DNA of 39,615 nt from NCBI GenBank assembly GCA_000716465.1, contig JNWL01000055.1, forward strand, positions 1 through 39,615. The letters are read 5' to 3'. Of this stretch, positions 11,589-18,778 are shown one piece after another (position 1 is the stretch's first letter; each line of letters starts with the position of its first letter). The position numbers were made by a program, and so were the translations under genes. This DNA comes from Streptomyces bikiniensis. GTDB taxonomy: Bacteria > Actinomycetota > Actinomycetes > Streptomycetales > Streptomycetaceae. The notes under the pieces were generated by a model. The model did not search any database, had not been told where the DNA came from, and saw only the letters and a program-made list of their open reading frames with translations.

Positions 11589-11634
11589 ACGACGACGCGC
11601 CGCACCCCCGGGCGGGGGTGCGGCGCGTCGTCGT
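11589..11634 (+). terminator. strong 21-bp perfect hairpin after gap
   Basis: Bases 11589-11609 pair perfectly with 11614-11634 (21 bp) around a 4-nt loop (GGGC), 13 nt after the gap stop codon. There is no long T-run, but stem length and position make it a convincing terminator. Being symmetric, it could also block transcription coming from the other side. Confidence 0.85.
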
Positions 11635-11681
11635 TCACGGGGCGGCGAACCGGACGCGCGGTCGCCGGCGTCCCTCCCGAC

Positions 11682-12497
11682 ATGAGGACGCTCGTCCACG
11701 GGACACGCCAACTGCTGCGCTTCGCGGTCCTCGAAGTGCGCTGCTGCGCCTTCGCCGTCGCGCTCGTCGGCGGGATCGCCGCCTCGACACTCCTGTCCGA
11801 TCCGCCGATCGCCCGCTACGACCTGCTCCTCCTGTACGGCATCGGGCTCACGCTCCTCGCGTGGCGGATCGGCTGGGACACCGGCCGGGACGTCGCCGTG
11901 ATCGCCGCCTGTCACGCCACGGGACTGCTCTTCGAGCTGGTCAAGGTGCGGATGGGCTCGTGGAGCTACCCGGAGGAGGCGCTGACGAAGTTCGGCGGCG
12001 TCCCCCTGTACGGCGGCTTCCTGTACGCGGCCGTGGGCAGTTACGTGTGTCGGGCCTGGCGCCTGTTCGACCTGCGGCTCACGGGCTACCGGCCCCGGGC
12101 GACGGCGGTCCTCGCCGGCGCCGTGTACGTGAACTTCTTCAGCCACCACTGGCTGCCCGACGTCCGCTGGGCGCTGGCGGCCCTGCTGCTCCTCGCCACG
12201 GCGGGCACGTGGGTGAGGTTCCGGGTCGGGGCCCGGGACCACCGGATGCCGCTGGCCCTGTCGTTCGCCCTGATCGGCTTCTTCCTGTGGGTGGCGGAGA
12301 ACGCGGCCACGTACGTCGGGGCCTGGAGCTACCCGCACCAGCTGGGCGGCTGGCAGCCCGTGCCCCTCGCCAAGTTCGGGGCGTGGGCGCTGCTGATCAG
12401 CGTCACCTTCGTGCTGGTGGCGGGCAGCGGGCGGAGCGGTGGCCGGGACAGCGGCCGGGGCGGTGGCCGGAAATTTGTTCTCGACGCGCCCGGGTGA
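11682..12497 (+). CDS. DUF817 family integral membrane protein
   Basis: This 271-residue protein starts at ATG 11682; no strong ribosome site is seen. It has about seven or eight hydrophobic segments, for example FAVALVGGIAASTLL, LLLLYGIGLTLLAWRIGW, LALSFALIGFFLWVAENAAT and FGAWALLISVTFVLVAGSG. The DUF817 signatures are the repeated aromatic blocks GSWSYPEEALTKFGGVPLYG and GAWSYPHQLGGWQPVPLAKFG, together with VNFFSHHWLPDVRW. The two WSYP blocks suggest an internally duplicated architecture. The last 25 residues are a Gly/Arg/Ser-rich tail. The family has no established biochemical function. The gene stands alone between the gap terminator and the cold-shock leader. Confidence 0.85.
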   Translation: MRTLVHGTRQLLRFAVLEVRCCAFAVALVGGIAASTLLSDPPIARYDLLLLYGIGLTLLAWRIGWDTGRDVAVIAACHATGLLFELVKVRMGSWSYPEEALTKFGGVPLYGGFLYAAVGSYVCRAWRLFDLRLTGYRPRATAVLAGAVYVNFFSHHWLPDVRWALAALLLLATAGTWVRFRVGARDHRMPLALSFALIGFFLWVAENAATYVGAWSYPHQLGGWQPVPLAKFGAWALLISVTFVLVAGSGRSGGRDSGRGGGRKFVLDAPG

Positions 12498-12536
12498 GAG
12501 ATTTGCGGATTTCCCGCACCGGAGCCGTCGACGTGC

Positions 12537-12714
12537 TACAGTCGATGTCAGTTGCAGTTGTGGTTCCCAAATACTTACAAGTGCCTTCGACGGTTCGACG
12601 TCGTCAGGCACTTGATGTGTTTTCGGTGCAGTTTCCGGACGGGGCAATCATCACGGCGACTCCGGGCTCCGCACAGTGCGGTCCCCAGGGCTACGCCCCG
12701 AAGGAGATATTGAC
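12537..12714 (+). promoter_or_regulatory. candidate promoter and long structured 5' leader of the cold-shock gene
   Basis: TACAGT (12537-12542) is a plausible -10 box; no good -35 is visible. It would give a leader of about 165 nt, much longer than usual here and similar in length to the E. coli cspA leader. The leader is locally AT-richer than its surroundings. It holds the hairpin listed separately and ends with the ribosome site AAGGAGAT 7 nt before ATG 12715. Temperature-dependent folding is known for E. coli cspA; for this gene it is inference. Confidence 0.45.
12578..12614 (+). promoter_or_regulatory. stem-loop in the cold-shock leader
   Basis: CAAGTGCCT (12578-12586) pairs perfectly with AGGCACTTG (12606-12614). 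The loop contains CGACG and CGTCG, which can extend the structure. The hairpin lies about 100 nt before the start codon, so it is not a simple ribosome-site blocker; it could be a stability or folding element, or an attenuator. Confidence 0.6.
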
Positions 12715-12918
12715 ATGGCCAATGGCACCGTGAAGTGGTTCAACTCGGAAAAGGGCTTCGGCTTCATCGAGCAGGAGGGTGGCGGCCCGGACGTGTTCGC
12801 CCACTACTCCAACATCGCCACCTCCGGCTTCCGTGAGCTCCAGGAAGGCCAGAAGGTGACCTTCGACGTCACGCAGGGCCAGAAGGGCCCGCAGGCGGAG
12901 AACATCCTCCCCGCCTGA
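12715..12918 (+). CDS. cold-shock domain protein (CspA family)
   Basis: This 67-residue single-domain RNA/DNA-binding protein melts or protects nucleic-acid structure. It begins [20 protein letters not shown], carrying the RNP1-like KGFGFI; RNP2 follows as VFAHYSNI, and the domain ends [10 protein letters not shown]. Length and motifs match CspA-type proteins, and the fold has five beta strands. ATG at 12715 follows AAGGAGAT. An in-frame ATG 13 codons upstream is rejected because it lies before this ribosome site. The gene is followed by a terminator hairpin and then a DEAD-box helicase. Csp next to helicase, as I recall in other Streptomyces genomes, suggests a shared role in RNA structure control. 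Confidence 0.97.
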   Translation: MANGTVKWFNSEKGFGFIEQEGGGPDVFAHYSNIATSGFRELQEGQKVTFDVTQGQKGPQAENILPA

Positions 12919-12930
12919 CGTTGACACGTC

Positions 12931-12984
12931 CGACGCGGCCGGTGTCCTCACCCGTGTGGTGAGGGCGCCGGCCCGTCGCGTTTT
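12931..12984 (+). terminator. GC-rich hairpin with T-run after the cold-shock gene
   Basis: CGACG and CCTCACC arms (12931-12952) pair with GGTGAGG, CCGGC and CGTCG (12958-12978), with small internal mismatches, and TTTT follows at 12981-12984. This is one of the few classical T-tailed terminators in the window. It would separate the cold-shock mRNA from the helicase, or allow partial read-through. Confidence 0.7.
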
Positions 12985-13130
12985 CCGGATTTCTTACGGA
13001 CCGGAGGCCGTTCGCCGCTCCCGCGGCGCGCCCGGATCCGTACGCATACGCCATTCGGTACGTCGCGGTAATTCACGGGTCCACGACCCGTCGTGAATTC
13101 CTCGGAGCGGACCGTTTCGAGGAAGGCCAC

Positions 13131-14534
13131 ATGAACAGCACACCCCGTACGGACGACGCCCGGAAGGACGAATTCGCCGCGTCCCCGATACCGGCCACCG
13201 GCTTCGCCGGGCTCGGTCTGCCGGCCGAGGTGCTCCGGGTGCTCGGCCGTCTGGGTGTCGAGGAGCCGTTCCCGATCCAGGCCGCCACCCTGCCCGACGC
13301 GCTCGCGGGCCGCGACGTCCTCGGGCGCGGGCGGACCGGGTCCGGCAAGACGCTCGCCTTCGGCCTTCCGCTGCTCGTGCGGACCGCCGGGCGCCGCGCC
13401 GAGGCGCGCAGGCCCCTCGCCCTGGTCCTGGTGCCCACGCGGGAACTGGCCCAGCAGGTCACCGACGCGCTCGACCCGTTCGCCGCCGCACTGGGACTGC
13501 GCCTGGCGACCGTGGTCGGCGGCATGTCGATCGGCCGGCAGGCGGGGGCCCTGCGCGACGGGGCCGAGGTCCTGGTCGCGACGCCGGGCCGCCTCATGGA
13601 CCTGGTGGAGCGCAAGGACTGCCGGCTCGAACGGGTGGCGGTCACCGTCCTCGACGAGGCCGACCAGATGGCCGACCTGGGCTTCATGCCGCAGGTCACC
13701 GAGCTCCTGGACCAGGTGCGCGCCGAAGGGCAGCGGATGCTGTTCTCCGCCACGCTCGACCGGAACGTCGACCTGCTCGTCGAGCGCTACCTCAGCGATC
13801 CGGTCGTGCACTCGGTCGACCCGTCGGCCGCCGCCGTCTCCACCATGGAGCACCACGTGCTCCACGTGCACGGCCCCGACAAGTTCGCCACGGCCACGGA
13901 GATCGCCGCCCGCGACGGGCGGGTGATCATGTTCCTGGACACCAAGCACGCCGTGGACCGCTTCACCAAGCACCTCCTCGGCAGCGGCGTCCGCGCGGCG
14001 GCGCTGCACGGCGGCAAGTCCCAGCCGCTGCGGACCCGCACCCTGGACCGCTTCAGGACGGGCGAGGTGACGGTCCTGGTCGCCACCAACGTGGCGGCGC
14101 GCGGCATCCACGTCGACGCGCTCGACCTCGTCGTCAACGTCGACCCGCCGGCCGACGGCAAGGACTACCTGCACCGCGGCGGGCGGACCGCGCGGGCCGG
14201 CGAGTCCGGCGTCGTCGTCACCCTGGTCACCCCCGAGGAACGCCGGGACGTGGCCCGGGTCATGGCGGACGCGGGCATCCGCCCCCACGTCACCCGGGTC
14301 CGCTCCGGCGAGGCCGAACTGACCCGCATCACCGGCGCCCGGAAGCCCTCGGGCGTCCCGGTCGACGGCAGCGCTCCCACCCAGGAGGGCGCCAAGCGCG
14401 GCGGCGCGGCCTTCCGCGGCATCGGCACGGTCCCGGGCCGCCCGGGCCGCGCGAAGAACGAGTCCCGCCGCGCCGCCGAGGCCCGCAAGACGGCCGAGGC
14501 CCGCCGGGCGGCGAAGGTCCGCGGGGGCGGCTGA
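13131..14534 (+). CDS. DEAD-box ATP-dependent RNA helicase
   Basis: This 467-residue protein unwinds RNA duplexes using ATP. Motifs appear in the right order: Q motif (PFPIQAATLP), Walker A GRTGSGKT (Gly70-Thr74 core), Ia PTRELAQQV, Ib TPGRLMDL, II DEAD at residues 175-178, III SAT, then the second RecA domain with LHGGKSQPLRTRTLDRFR, ATNVAARGIHVDALDLVVN and motif VI HRGGRTARAG. The C-terminal 70 residues are very basic (RRAAEARKTAEARRAAKVRG) and probably bind RNA nonspecifically, as in RhlE/CsdA-like enzymes. ATG at 13131 follows GAGGAAGGCCAC. The gene lies downstream of the cold-shock gene after a terminator and a 150-bp spacer, so it probably has its own promoter. Confidence 0.97.
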   Translation: MNSTPRTDDARKDEFAASPIPATGFAGLGLPAEVLRVLGRLGVEEPFPIQAATLPDALAGRDVLGRGRTGSGKTLAFGLPLLVRTAGRRAEARRPLALVLVPTRELAQQVTDALDPFAAALGLRLATVVGGMSIGRQAGALRDGAEVLVATPGRLMDLVERKDCRLERVAVTVLDEADQMADLGFMPQVTELLDQVRAEGQRMLFSATLDRNVDLLVERYLSDPVVHSVDPSAAAVSTMEHHVLHVHGPDKFATATEIAARDGRVIMFLDTKHAVDRFTKHLLGSGVRAAALHGGKSQPLRTRTLDRFRTGEVTVLVATNVAARGIHVDALDLVVNVDPPADGKDYLHRGGRTARAGESGVVVTLVTPEERRDVARVMADAGIRPHVTRVRSGEAELTRITGARKPSGVPVDGSAPTQEGAKRGGAAFRGIGTVPGRPGRAKNESRRAAEARKTAEARRAAKVRGGG

Positions 14535-14549
14535 CCGAGCCGGACGCCC

Positions 14550-14640
14550 TCCCCCGGGCAGCAGCTCTCCGGGCAGACGTCCCCCGGGCAGTCGTCTCGG
14601 GCGATCGCCTCCGGCCCGCCGTCTTCGGGCGGTCGTCTTG
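14550..14640. repeat. degenerate tandem repeat, about 13-16 bp unit, about six copies
   Basis: Units with a core like CCGGGCAGTCGTCT recur imperfectly downstream of the helicase stop (CCGGGCAGCAGCTCT, CCGGGCAGACGTC, CGGGCAGTCGTCT, CGGGCGATCGCCT and others). No ORF of interest overlaps. It lies at the left edge of the probable island and may mark a recombination-prone or simply slippage-prone stretch. Confidence 0.5.
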
Positions 14641-14715
14641 GCCCTGTTCTCGTATGGCTACGGTCAGGTGGCGCGTAGCCCTGTGTGACGACCAGGGTGT
14701 GGCATTGACGGGCCT

Positions 14716-15108
14716 TCAGCGTTGGGGTCCGGGCTCCAGGGCGCTGACGCGGCTCTTGTACTCGCGGCGGGCCTTGCGCCGGGCCGGGACCGAGGGAGGC
14801 CCTGGCCGCCGTCGAGCGGTTGGCAGCGGTCGAGGAGCCGGCGGTGCACGGTGGGGACGGCGGTGACGCGCAGGGTGCAGCCCTGGCCGCGCCGTACGGT
14901 GACTCCCTGGTCGAGCGCGGCGCGCTCGGCGGGCTCCGGCTCGGTGGTGCGCAGTCCGTCGTAGGCCGGCTCGCACTGGAGTTCGCCGGCGGTGGCGAGG
15001 GTCTGCACCGTGAACTTCACGGTGGACAGCAGCTCGCCGGTGCGGGGGCGGCGGGCGGTGAGGGCCGTGTTCGCCCACTGCGGACCCCCGGATCGCGCGG
15101 TTCATCGG
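14716..15108 (-). pseudogene. frameshifted remnant of an unrecognised gene
   Basis: The minus strand reads like real protein in pieces. One frame gives GGPQWANTALTARRPRTGEL, then STVKFTVQTLATAGELQCEP, AYDGLRTTEPEPAERAALDQ and GVTVRRGQGCTLRVTAVPTV, which is opened by a stop codon instead of a start. After about 14830 coding character seems to move to another frame, which ends ARRKARREYKSRVSALEPGP with a stop at 14716. At least one and perhaps two frame changes are needed to join them. The only start codon within the first piece is GTG at 15020, in the middle of the conserved-looking part. I do not know the parent family. The call is a decayed gene at the island edge; sequencing error is an alternative. 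Confidence 0.45.
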
Positions 15109-15182
15109 ACACGGCTGCCCCCTGTCGTCAAACGATCCTTCACCGACAGCCGGGCGCTCCGGCCGCCACGGCCTCTTGAGGT

Positions 15183-15758
15183 CTACGCGGGGCCCGGGGG
15201 GAGGTGGACGGTCATGATCAGGCGGCAGGTCTGGGTGCCGGTGCCGCGGTAGGTGTGGGTGGTGTCGGCGTCGAAGGTGGCGGTCTGTCCGGCGGTGACG
15301 GGGTATTCGGTGCCGTCGACGACGAGGACCATCTCGCCGGTGGTGACGCTGACGGTCTCGGTGACGCCGGCCTGGTGGGGGTGGCTGGGGTACTCCTCGC
15401 CGGGTTCCAGGGTCCAGAGCCAGACCTCGGTGGCCGCCGGGCCGCCGGTGGTCAGCATGAGCCGGGCCTCGCTGCCCCGTTCGCCCTTCCACAGGGGCAT
15501 GACGGCGTCGGCGCTCACCACCCGCACGCGTTGTTCGGGGCTGCCCTCCATCAGTGCGGAGACGGAGACGCCGAGGGTGTCGGCGAGGCGGACCAGGGTG
15601 GCGAAGTTGGGGTTGCCCTGCGCTTTCTCCAGTCCGACCAGGGCGCCCTTGCTGACCTTGGCGCGGCGGCCCAGTTCGTCCAGGGACAGTCCTGCGCGGG
15701 TGCGGGCCGTGCGGACGTTGTGCGCGAGCGTCCGCAGTGCGGCCTCGGTCTCGGCCAT
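15183..15758 (-). CDS. XRE-family regulator with C-terminal cupin sensor domain
   Basis: This 191-residue regulator starts at ATG 15758 after GGAGGG. Residues 8-65 are an XRE helix-turn-helix: ALRTLAHNVRTARTRAGLSL, then ELGRRAKVSKGALVGLEKAQ and NPNFATLVRLADTLGVSVSA. Residues about 105-188 form a small-barrel cupin: WLWTLEPGEEYPSHPHQAGV with the metal-type histidines HPH, then TGEMVLVVDGTEYPVTAGQ and FDADTTHTYRGTG. Such HTH-cupin proteins often sense a small metabolite and repress the neighbouring gene. It is transcribed away from the EamA exporter gene, and two 35-bp direct repeats fill the spacer, probable binding sites. The ligand is unknown; an amino acid is a guess based on the neighbours. 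Confidence 0.92.
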   Translation of the reverse strand: MAETEAALRTLAHNVRTARTRAGLSLDELGRRAKVSKGALVGLEKAQGNPNFATLVRLADTLGVSVSALMEGSPEQRVRVVSADAVMPLWKGERGSEARLMLTTGGPAATEVWLWTLEPGEEYPSHPHQAGVTETVSVTTGEMVLVVDGTEYPVTAGQTATFDADTTHTYRGTGTQTCRLIMTVHLPPGPA

Positions 15759-15780
15759 CGGTTTCGTCCCTCCAGCAACA

Positions 15781-15858
15781 GGTCGGTGTGATGCACCATG
15801 CGGTCGTTCGGTTGACGACCTGCGGTCGGTGTGATGTACGGTGCAGTCGTTCCATTGA
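15781..15858. promoter_or_regulatory. two 35-bp direct repeats in the divergent promoter (candidate XRE-cupin operators)
   Basis: Bases 15781-15815 and 15824-15858 match at 29 of 35 positions. Both begin GGTCGGTGTGATG and end ATTGA or GTTGA, with GTCGTTC in the middle. They are 43 bp apart start to start, close to four helical turns, so two bound dimers would face the same side. TTGACG at 15812-15817 could be a -35 box for the plus-strand gene. Binding by the adjacent regulator is inferred. Confidence 0.7.
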
Positions 15859-15878
15859 TAGTAAGGGATGTACGTACC

Positions 15879-16715
15879 GTGATCGCTCTCCTGCTGGCCC
15901 TGGGCAGCTCCCTGGCCTACGGGTGCGCCGACTTCCTCGGCGGCCTGGGCGCCCGCAAGGCCCACGTCCTGCGGACCGTGATGATCGCCGCGCCGGCCTC
16001 GCTCACCGTCGAGCTGCTGCTGTGGCCCTTCCTCGGCGCCTCCTTCGCCCCGGCCACCCTCGCCTGGGGCGCGGCCTCCGGCGTCGCGTCGGCCGCCGCC
16101 TTCGCCCTGCTCTACAAGACGCTGGCGATCGGCCCGATGAACGTGCTGTCGCCGATCACCGCGCTGGTCTCGGCGATGCTGCCGGTGGGCGTCGGTCTGC
16201 TGCAGGGCGAACATCTGGGCCCGGCGGGGCTGATCGGCCTGCCGCTGGCGCTGGCCGCCGTGGTGCTGGTCAGCGCCGGGCACGGCGCGCAGTCGGCGCG
16301 GCCCTCGCGCACCGCGCTGCTGCCGGCCTTCGGCGCGGGTGCCGCGATCGCCCTGCAGTTGGTCTTCCTGCACCAGGCGCCCTCCGACAGCGGTGTCGGT
16401 CCGCTGATCGTCGGCCGCGCCGTCTCCTCCGCCGTCACCCTCGCCGCGGCCGGAGTGATGTTCCGGCGCCTGGGCCCGGAGAAGCCCGCGTACGCGATCT
16501 CGGCGACGGCCGGCGTGCTTGATTCGGTGGCCAACCTGCTGTTCCTGCTCGCCGCCCGCAGCGGCGACCTGGCTGTCGTCGCCGTGATCACCGCCCTGTA
16601 CCCGGCCGGCACCGTCCTGCTCGCCCGCGGTGTCCTGGCCGAGCGCATCCACCGCGGCCAGCTGATCGGTCTGGGCACCGCCGCCGTCGCCGTCAGCCTC
16701 CTCGCCCTCACCTGA
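15879..16715 (+). CDS. EamA/DMT-family membrane exporter
   Basis: This 278-residue protein has ten predicted hydrophobic segments in two five-helix halves, the EamA (drug/metabolite transporter) design. Segments include ALLLALGSSLAYGCADFLGG, VLRTVMIAAPASLTVELLLW, ASGVASAAAFALLYKTLAIG, NVLSPITALVSAMLPVGVGL and LAVVAVITALYPAGTVLLAR. The motifs YKTLAIGPMNVLSPI and, in the second half, LAARSGDLAVVAVITALYPA are the typical end-of-repeat pieces. I chose GTG at 15879 (AAGGGA upstream); ATG at 15831 would overlap the second operator-like repeat and add poorly hydrophobic residues. Members of this family export amino acids and other metabolites; the cargo here is unknown. The B3/B4 gene follows 30 nt later, probably in the same transcript. 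Confidence 0.9.
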   Translation: MIALLLALGSSLAYGCADFLGGLGARKAHVLRTVMIAAPASLTVELLLWPFLGASFAPATLAWGAASGVASAAAFALLYKTLAIGPMNVLSPITALVSAMLPVGVGLLQGEHLGPAGLIGLPLALAAVVLVSAGHGAQSARPSRTALLPAFGAGAAIALQLVFLHQAPSDSGVGPLIVGRAVSSAVTLAAAGVMFRRLGPEKPAYAISATAGVLDSVANLLFLLAARSGDLAVVAVITALYPAGTVLLARGVLAERIHRGQLIGLGTAAVAVSLLALT

Positions 16716-16745
16716 CCGCACACCACCCCCGGAACGGACCCTTTG

Positions 16746-17456
16746 ATGACCACTGCCTTTCGCCTCGCCCCCGATGCCGCCGACGCCTTCCCCGACACCT
16801 TCATCGCCGTCGTCACCGCCACCGGCCTGCGCGGCCGCGAACCGTGGCCGGCCACGACCGCCGCGCTGGAGGAACTGGAGGCCCGGCTCGCCGACGGCTC
16901 CTGGTCCCCGGCCGACGAGAACGACCCGCGCATCGAGGCATGGCATGCCGTCTACCGTGCCTTCGGCACCAATCCCCGCCGCGTCCGGCCCAGTGTCGAC
17001 GCCCTGGGCCGCCGCCTGGCGAAGAAGGGCTCCCTGCCCCGGATCAACCCGGCCGTCGACTCCTACAATGCGGTCTCCGTCCGCCACGGCCTGCCCGCCG
17101 GCGCTTTCGACCTCGACCAGGTCACCGGCGACGTCGAGATCCGCTACGCCGACGGCAGCGAGAGCTTCACCCCGCTCGGGGAGCCCGGCGCCGTCGAGAC
17201 GCCCAGGCCCGGCGAGGTCATCTACACCGACACCACCGACGTGCTCACCCGGCACTGGAACCACCGCGACGCCCACCGCACCCGCGTCACCGAGGACTCC
17301 ACCCGCGTCGCCTTCGTCCTGGAGACCGTCGCCGCCGCCCGCGACGAGCGGCTGCTCAAGACCGCGGCCGACGACCTGCAGGCCCTTCTGCAGCCGCACT
17401 GCGACAGCAGCACCGTGCACCACCTCAGCCCGGCCCACCCTCACGCCACCGCCTGA
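16746..17456 (+). CDS. free-standing B3/B4 domain protein (PheRS beta editing-domain-like)
   Basis: This 236-residue protein resembles the B3/B4 domain of phenylalanyl-tRNA synthetase beta, which hydrolyses wrongly charged Tyr-tRNA(Phe). Typical solo-B3/B4 segments are WHAVYRAFGTNPRRVRPSVD, ALGRRLAKKGSLPRINPAVD, YNAVSVRHGLPAGAFDLDQV and a late EVIYTDTTDVLTRHWNHRDA. ATG at 16746 is chosen over the in-frame TTG one codon before. The stretch RVAFVLETVAAARDERLLKT ends the fold. No catalytic aminoacylation core is present, so it is not a synthetase. Solo members of this group are poorly characterised; trans-editing of tRNA or amino-acid binding are the leading ideas. It follows the exporter by 30 nt. 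Confidence 0.85.
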   Translation: MTTAFRLAPDAADAFPDTFIAVVTATGLRGREPWPATTAALEELEARLADGSWSPADENDPRIEAWHAVYRAFGTNPRRVRPSVDALGRRLAKKGSLPRINPAVDSYNAVSVRHGLPAGAFDLDQVTGDVEIRYADGSESFTPLGEPGAVETPRPGEVIYTDTTDVLTRHWNHRDAHRTRVTEDSTRVAFVLETVAAARDERLLKTAADDLQALLQPHCDSSTVHHLSPAHPHATA

Positions 17457-17677
17457 CCACCCCGGCTCGCCCAGCCCGGCGGCGGGGCCGCACCCGCCAC
17501 CCTGCTCTCCTCCGCCGAACGCCACCACCGCTTTCCCGACCCGTCCCCCACTCGGACCCCGAAGCCCCCCACCGCCCCGCTGCGGGACGAACCCGAAGGC
17601 ATTGCCCAACCGCCGAACGGCACGTCCTCACATCTCGTCTTCGCCGCCCCCGACGGCGTCAGGATCCCGGAAGGGAC

Positions 17678-17845
17678 GCAGGCCCTGTGCGCCAGGGCCG
17701 CCTCGGAGCGGTCCAGCGACGTGCGGAGCCCGCTCTGGAGCGCGGTGATGAACTCGCCGGCGTCCCGCGGCCGGCCCAGGGCGGCGCAGTGGACGTCCCG
17801 GTTGTCCTCGAAGTCCGCGGGCAGGTCGTCCTCCGGGCAGTTCCC
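17678..17845 (-). pseudogene. Tn3-family transposase remnant
   Basis: Reading the minus strand from 17845 gives GNCPEDDLPADFEDNRDVHC, then AALGRPRDAGEFITALQSGL and RTSLDRSEAALA. This matches, from memory, a conserved block in the large DDE transposase of Tn3-family elements (EDDLPADFxDNRDVH, ALGRPRD, LDRFxAALA). Only about 55 residues survive. A stop codon stands directly before the fragment, homology fades after about 17690, and no terminal repeats or resolvase are seen. This is a fossil of a past insertion next to the HxlR gene and supports a mobile history for the segment to its left. Confidence 0.6.
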
Positions 17846-18250
17846 TTACGGCTCCCGGTCCTCCGGCCGGCCGGGGGCCGCCGCGCCCCAGTCCCACAGC
17901 GCCTGCAGCACCGGGCCCAGTTCCCGGCCGTGCGGGGTGAGCCGGTAGCCGACGGTGGGCGGCCACCCCGCCGTGCGGTCCTTCGCGACCACGCCCGCCG
18001 CGACGAGCCGGGCGAGCCGGTCGCTGAGCACCTTGTCGGAGAGGGCGGGGAGGCGGGCGGCCAGCTCGCTGTAGGACAGGGACTCCCCGCGCAGCAACTC
18101 GCGTACCACGAGGGTGGTCCAGCGCCCCCGGAGCGCGGCGAGGGCGATCTCCACGGGGCAGTCCGGGCGGGGCGCGGCGACCCGCGCGTGCCGGTCGTCG
18201 GGCAGGCCCGGGAGCGCGGCCGGTGCGTCTCCTACCGTTCGGTGAGTCAC
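17846..18250 (-). CDS. HxlR-family winged-helix regulator
   Basis: This 134-residue regulator is recognised by the HxlR pattern: RPDCPVEIALAALRGRWTTL with the conserved Cys that in several relatives senses oxidants or electrophiles, then RELLRGESLSYSELAARLPA, LSDKVLSDRLARLVAAGVVA and a wing TVGYRLTPHGRELGPVLQAL. GTG at 18250 has GGAG 8 nt upstream; ATG at 18325 would overlap the promoter of the divergent gene. It is transcribed away from the SgcJ/EcaC-like gene across 68 bp, the usual setting for control of the neighbour. Its TAA stop is directly followed, in the same frame, by the Tn3 remnant, so its last residues could have been altered by that insertion. Confidence 0.92.
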   Translation of the reverse strand: MTHRTVGDAPAALPGLPDDRHARVAAPRPDCPVEIALAALRGRWTTLVVRELLRGESLSYSELAARLPALSDKVLSDRLARLVAAGVVAKDRTAGWPPTVGYRLTPHGRELGPVLQALWDWGAAAPGRPEDREP

Positions 18251-18265
18251 GAGGGCGTCTCCTAC
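18225..18265. repeat. 11-bp direct repeat at the HxlR start
   Basis: GCGTCTCCTAC occurs at 18225-18235 and 18255-18265, 30 bp apart. The second copy is the HxlR ribosome site on the minus strand; the first lies within its coding start, where the protein shows a matching VGDAL...VGDAP repetition. It may be a local duplication or an autoregulatory site. Confidence 0.4.
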
Positions 18266-18318
18266 TGTCGCCGTGTGCCGGGCGCCCGTCCGGCGGACAC
18301 CGAACAGGAGACGCCACC

Positions 18319-18699
18319 ATGACACATCCCGGATCCGGGTCCGCCCGTACGCTTCCGACCCGGGCGCAGGACGTTCCCGCCGCGTTCGCGGAGCGCTTCA
18401 ACAGCGGTGACGCCCGCGCGGTACGGGAGCTGTACGAGGAGGGGGCCGTCTTCGTGCCGGAGTCCGGGGCGGCCGTGCACGGCGCGGACGCCGTCGCCCG
18501 CGAGAACGCCGGGTTCCTCGGCCTCGGGCTGCCGATCGCGGTGCGCCCCCGGCACGTCCGTCTCGCGGGTGACATCGCGCTGCTGACCGTGGACTGGGAG
18601 ATCGGGGGGAGGGCGTCGGGGACGGCCACGGACGTGGTCCGGCGCGGGGAGGACGGTCACTGGCGCTATGTGATCGACAGTCCCTTCGGCGGGGCCTGA
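18319..18699 (+). CDS. SgcJ/EcaC-like (SnoaL/DUF4440 fold) small protein
   Basis: This 126-residue protein belongs to the NTF2-like fold group (SnoaL, DUF4440, SgcJ/EcaC). Typical segments are VPAAFAERFNSGDARAVREL, YEEGAVFVPESGAAVHGADA, HVRLAGDIALLTVDWEI and ending GEDGHWRYVIDSPFGGA. ATG at 18319 follows AGGAGACGCCACC; the upstream in-frame ATG at 18223 lies inside the divergent regulator gene and is rejected. Members bind small hydrophobic ligands, and some are called oxidoreductases by association with antibiotic clusters, but no chemistry can be read here. Control by the divergent HxlR protein is likely. Confidence 0.85.
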   Translation: MTHPGSGSARTLPTRAQDVPAAFAERFNSGDARAVRELYEEGAVFVPESGAAVHGADAVARENAGFLGLGLPIAVRPRHVRLAGDIALLTVDWEIGGRASGTATDVVRRGEDGHWRYVIDSPFGGA

Positions 18700-18778
18700 G
18701 ACGGCACCGGTCCCGGCGCGGCCGGACGTCCCCGACCGGACGCGCCCGGGGCCGGCGCGCGGAAGAAACCTCCGGAGC

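Noticed and set aside
14654..14866. 70-codon plus-strand ORF beginning MATVRWRVALCDDQG
   Set aside because: No ribosome site, Arg/Gly-rich after residue 30, and it overlaps the minus-strand gene remnant that looks more like coding sequence.
17457..17677. Search for Tn3 terminal repeats or a further gene
   Set aside because: No inverted terminal repeat, resolvase or plausible start with ribosome site was seen; only scattered short frames.
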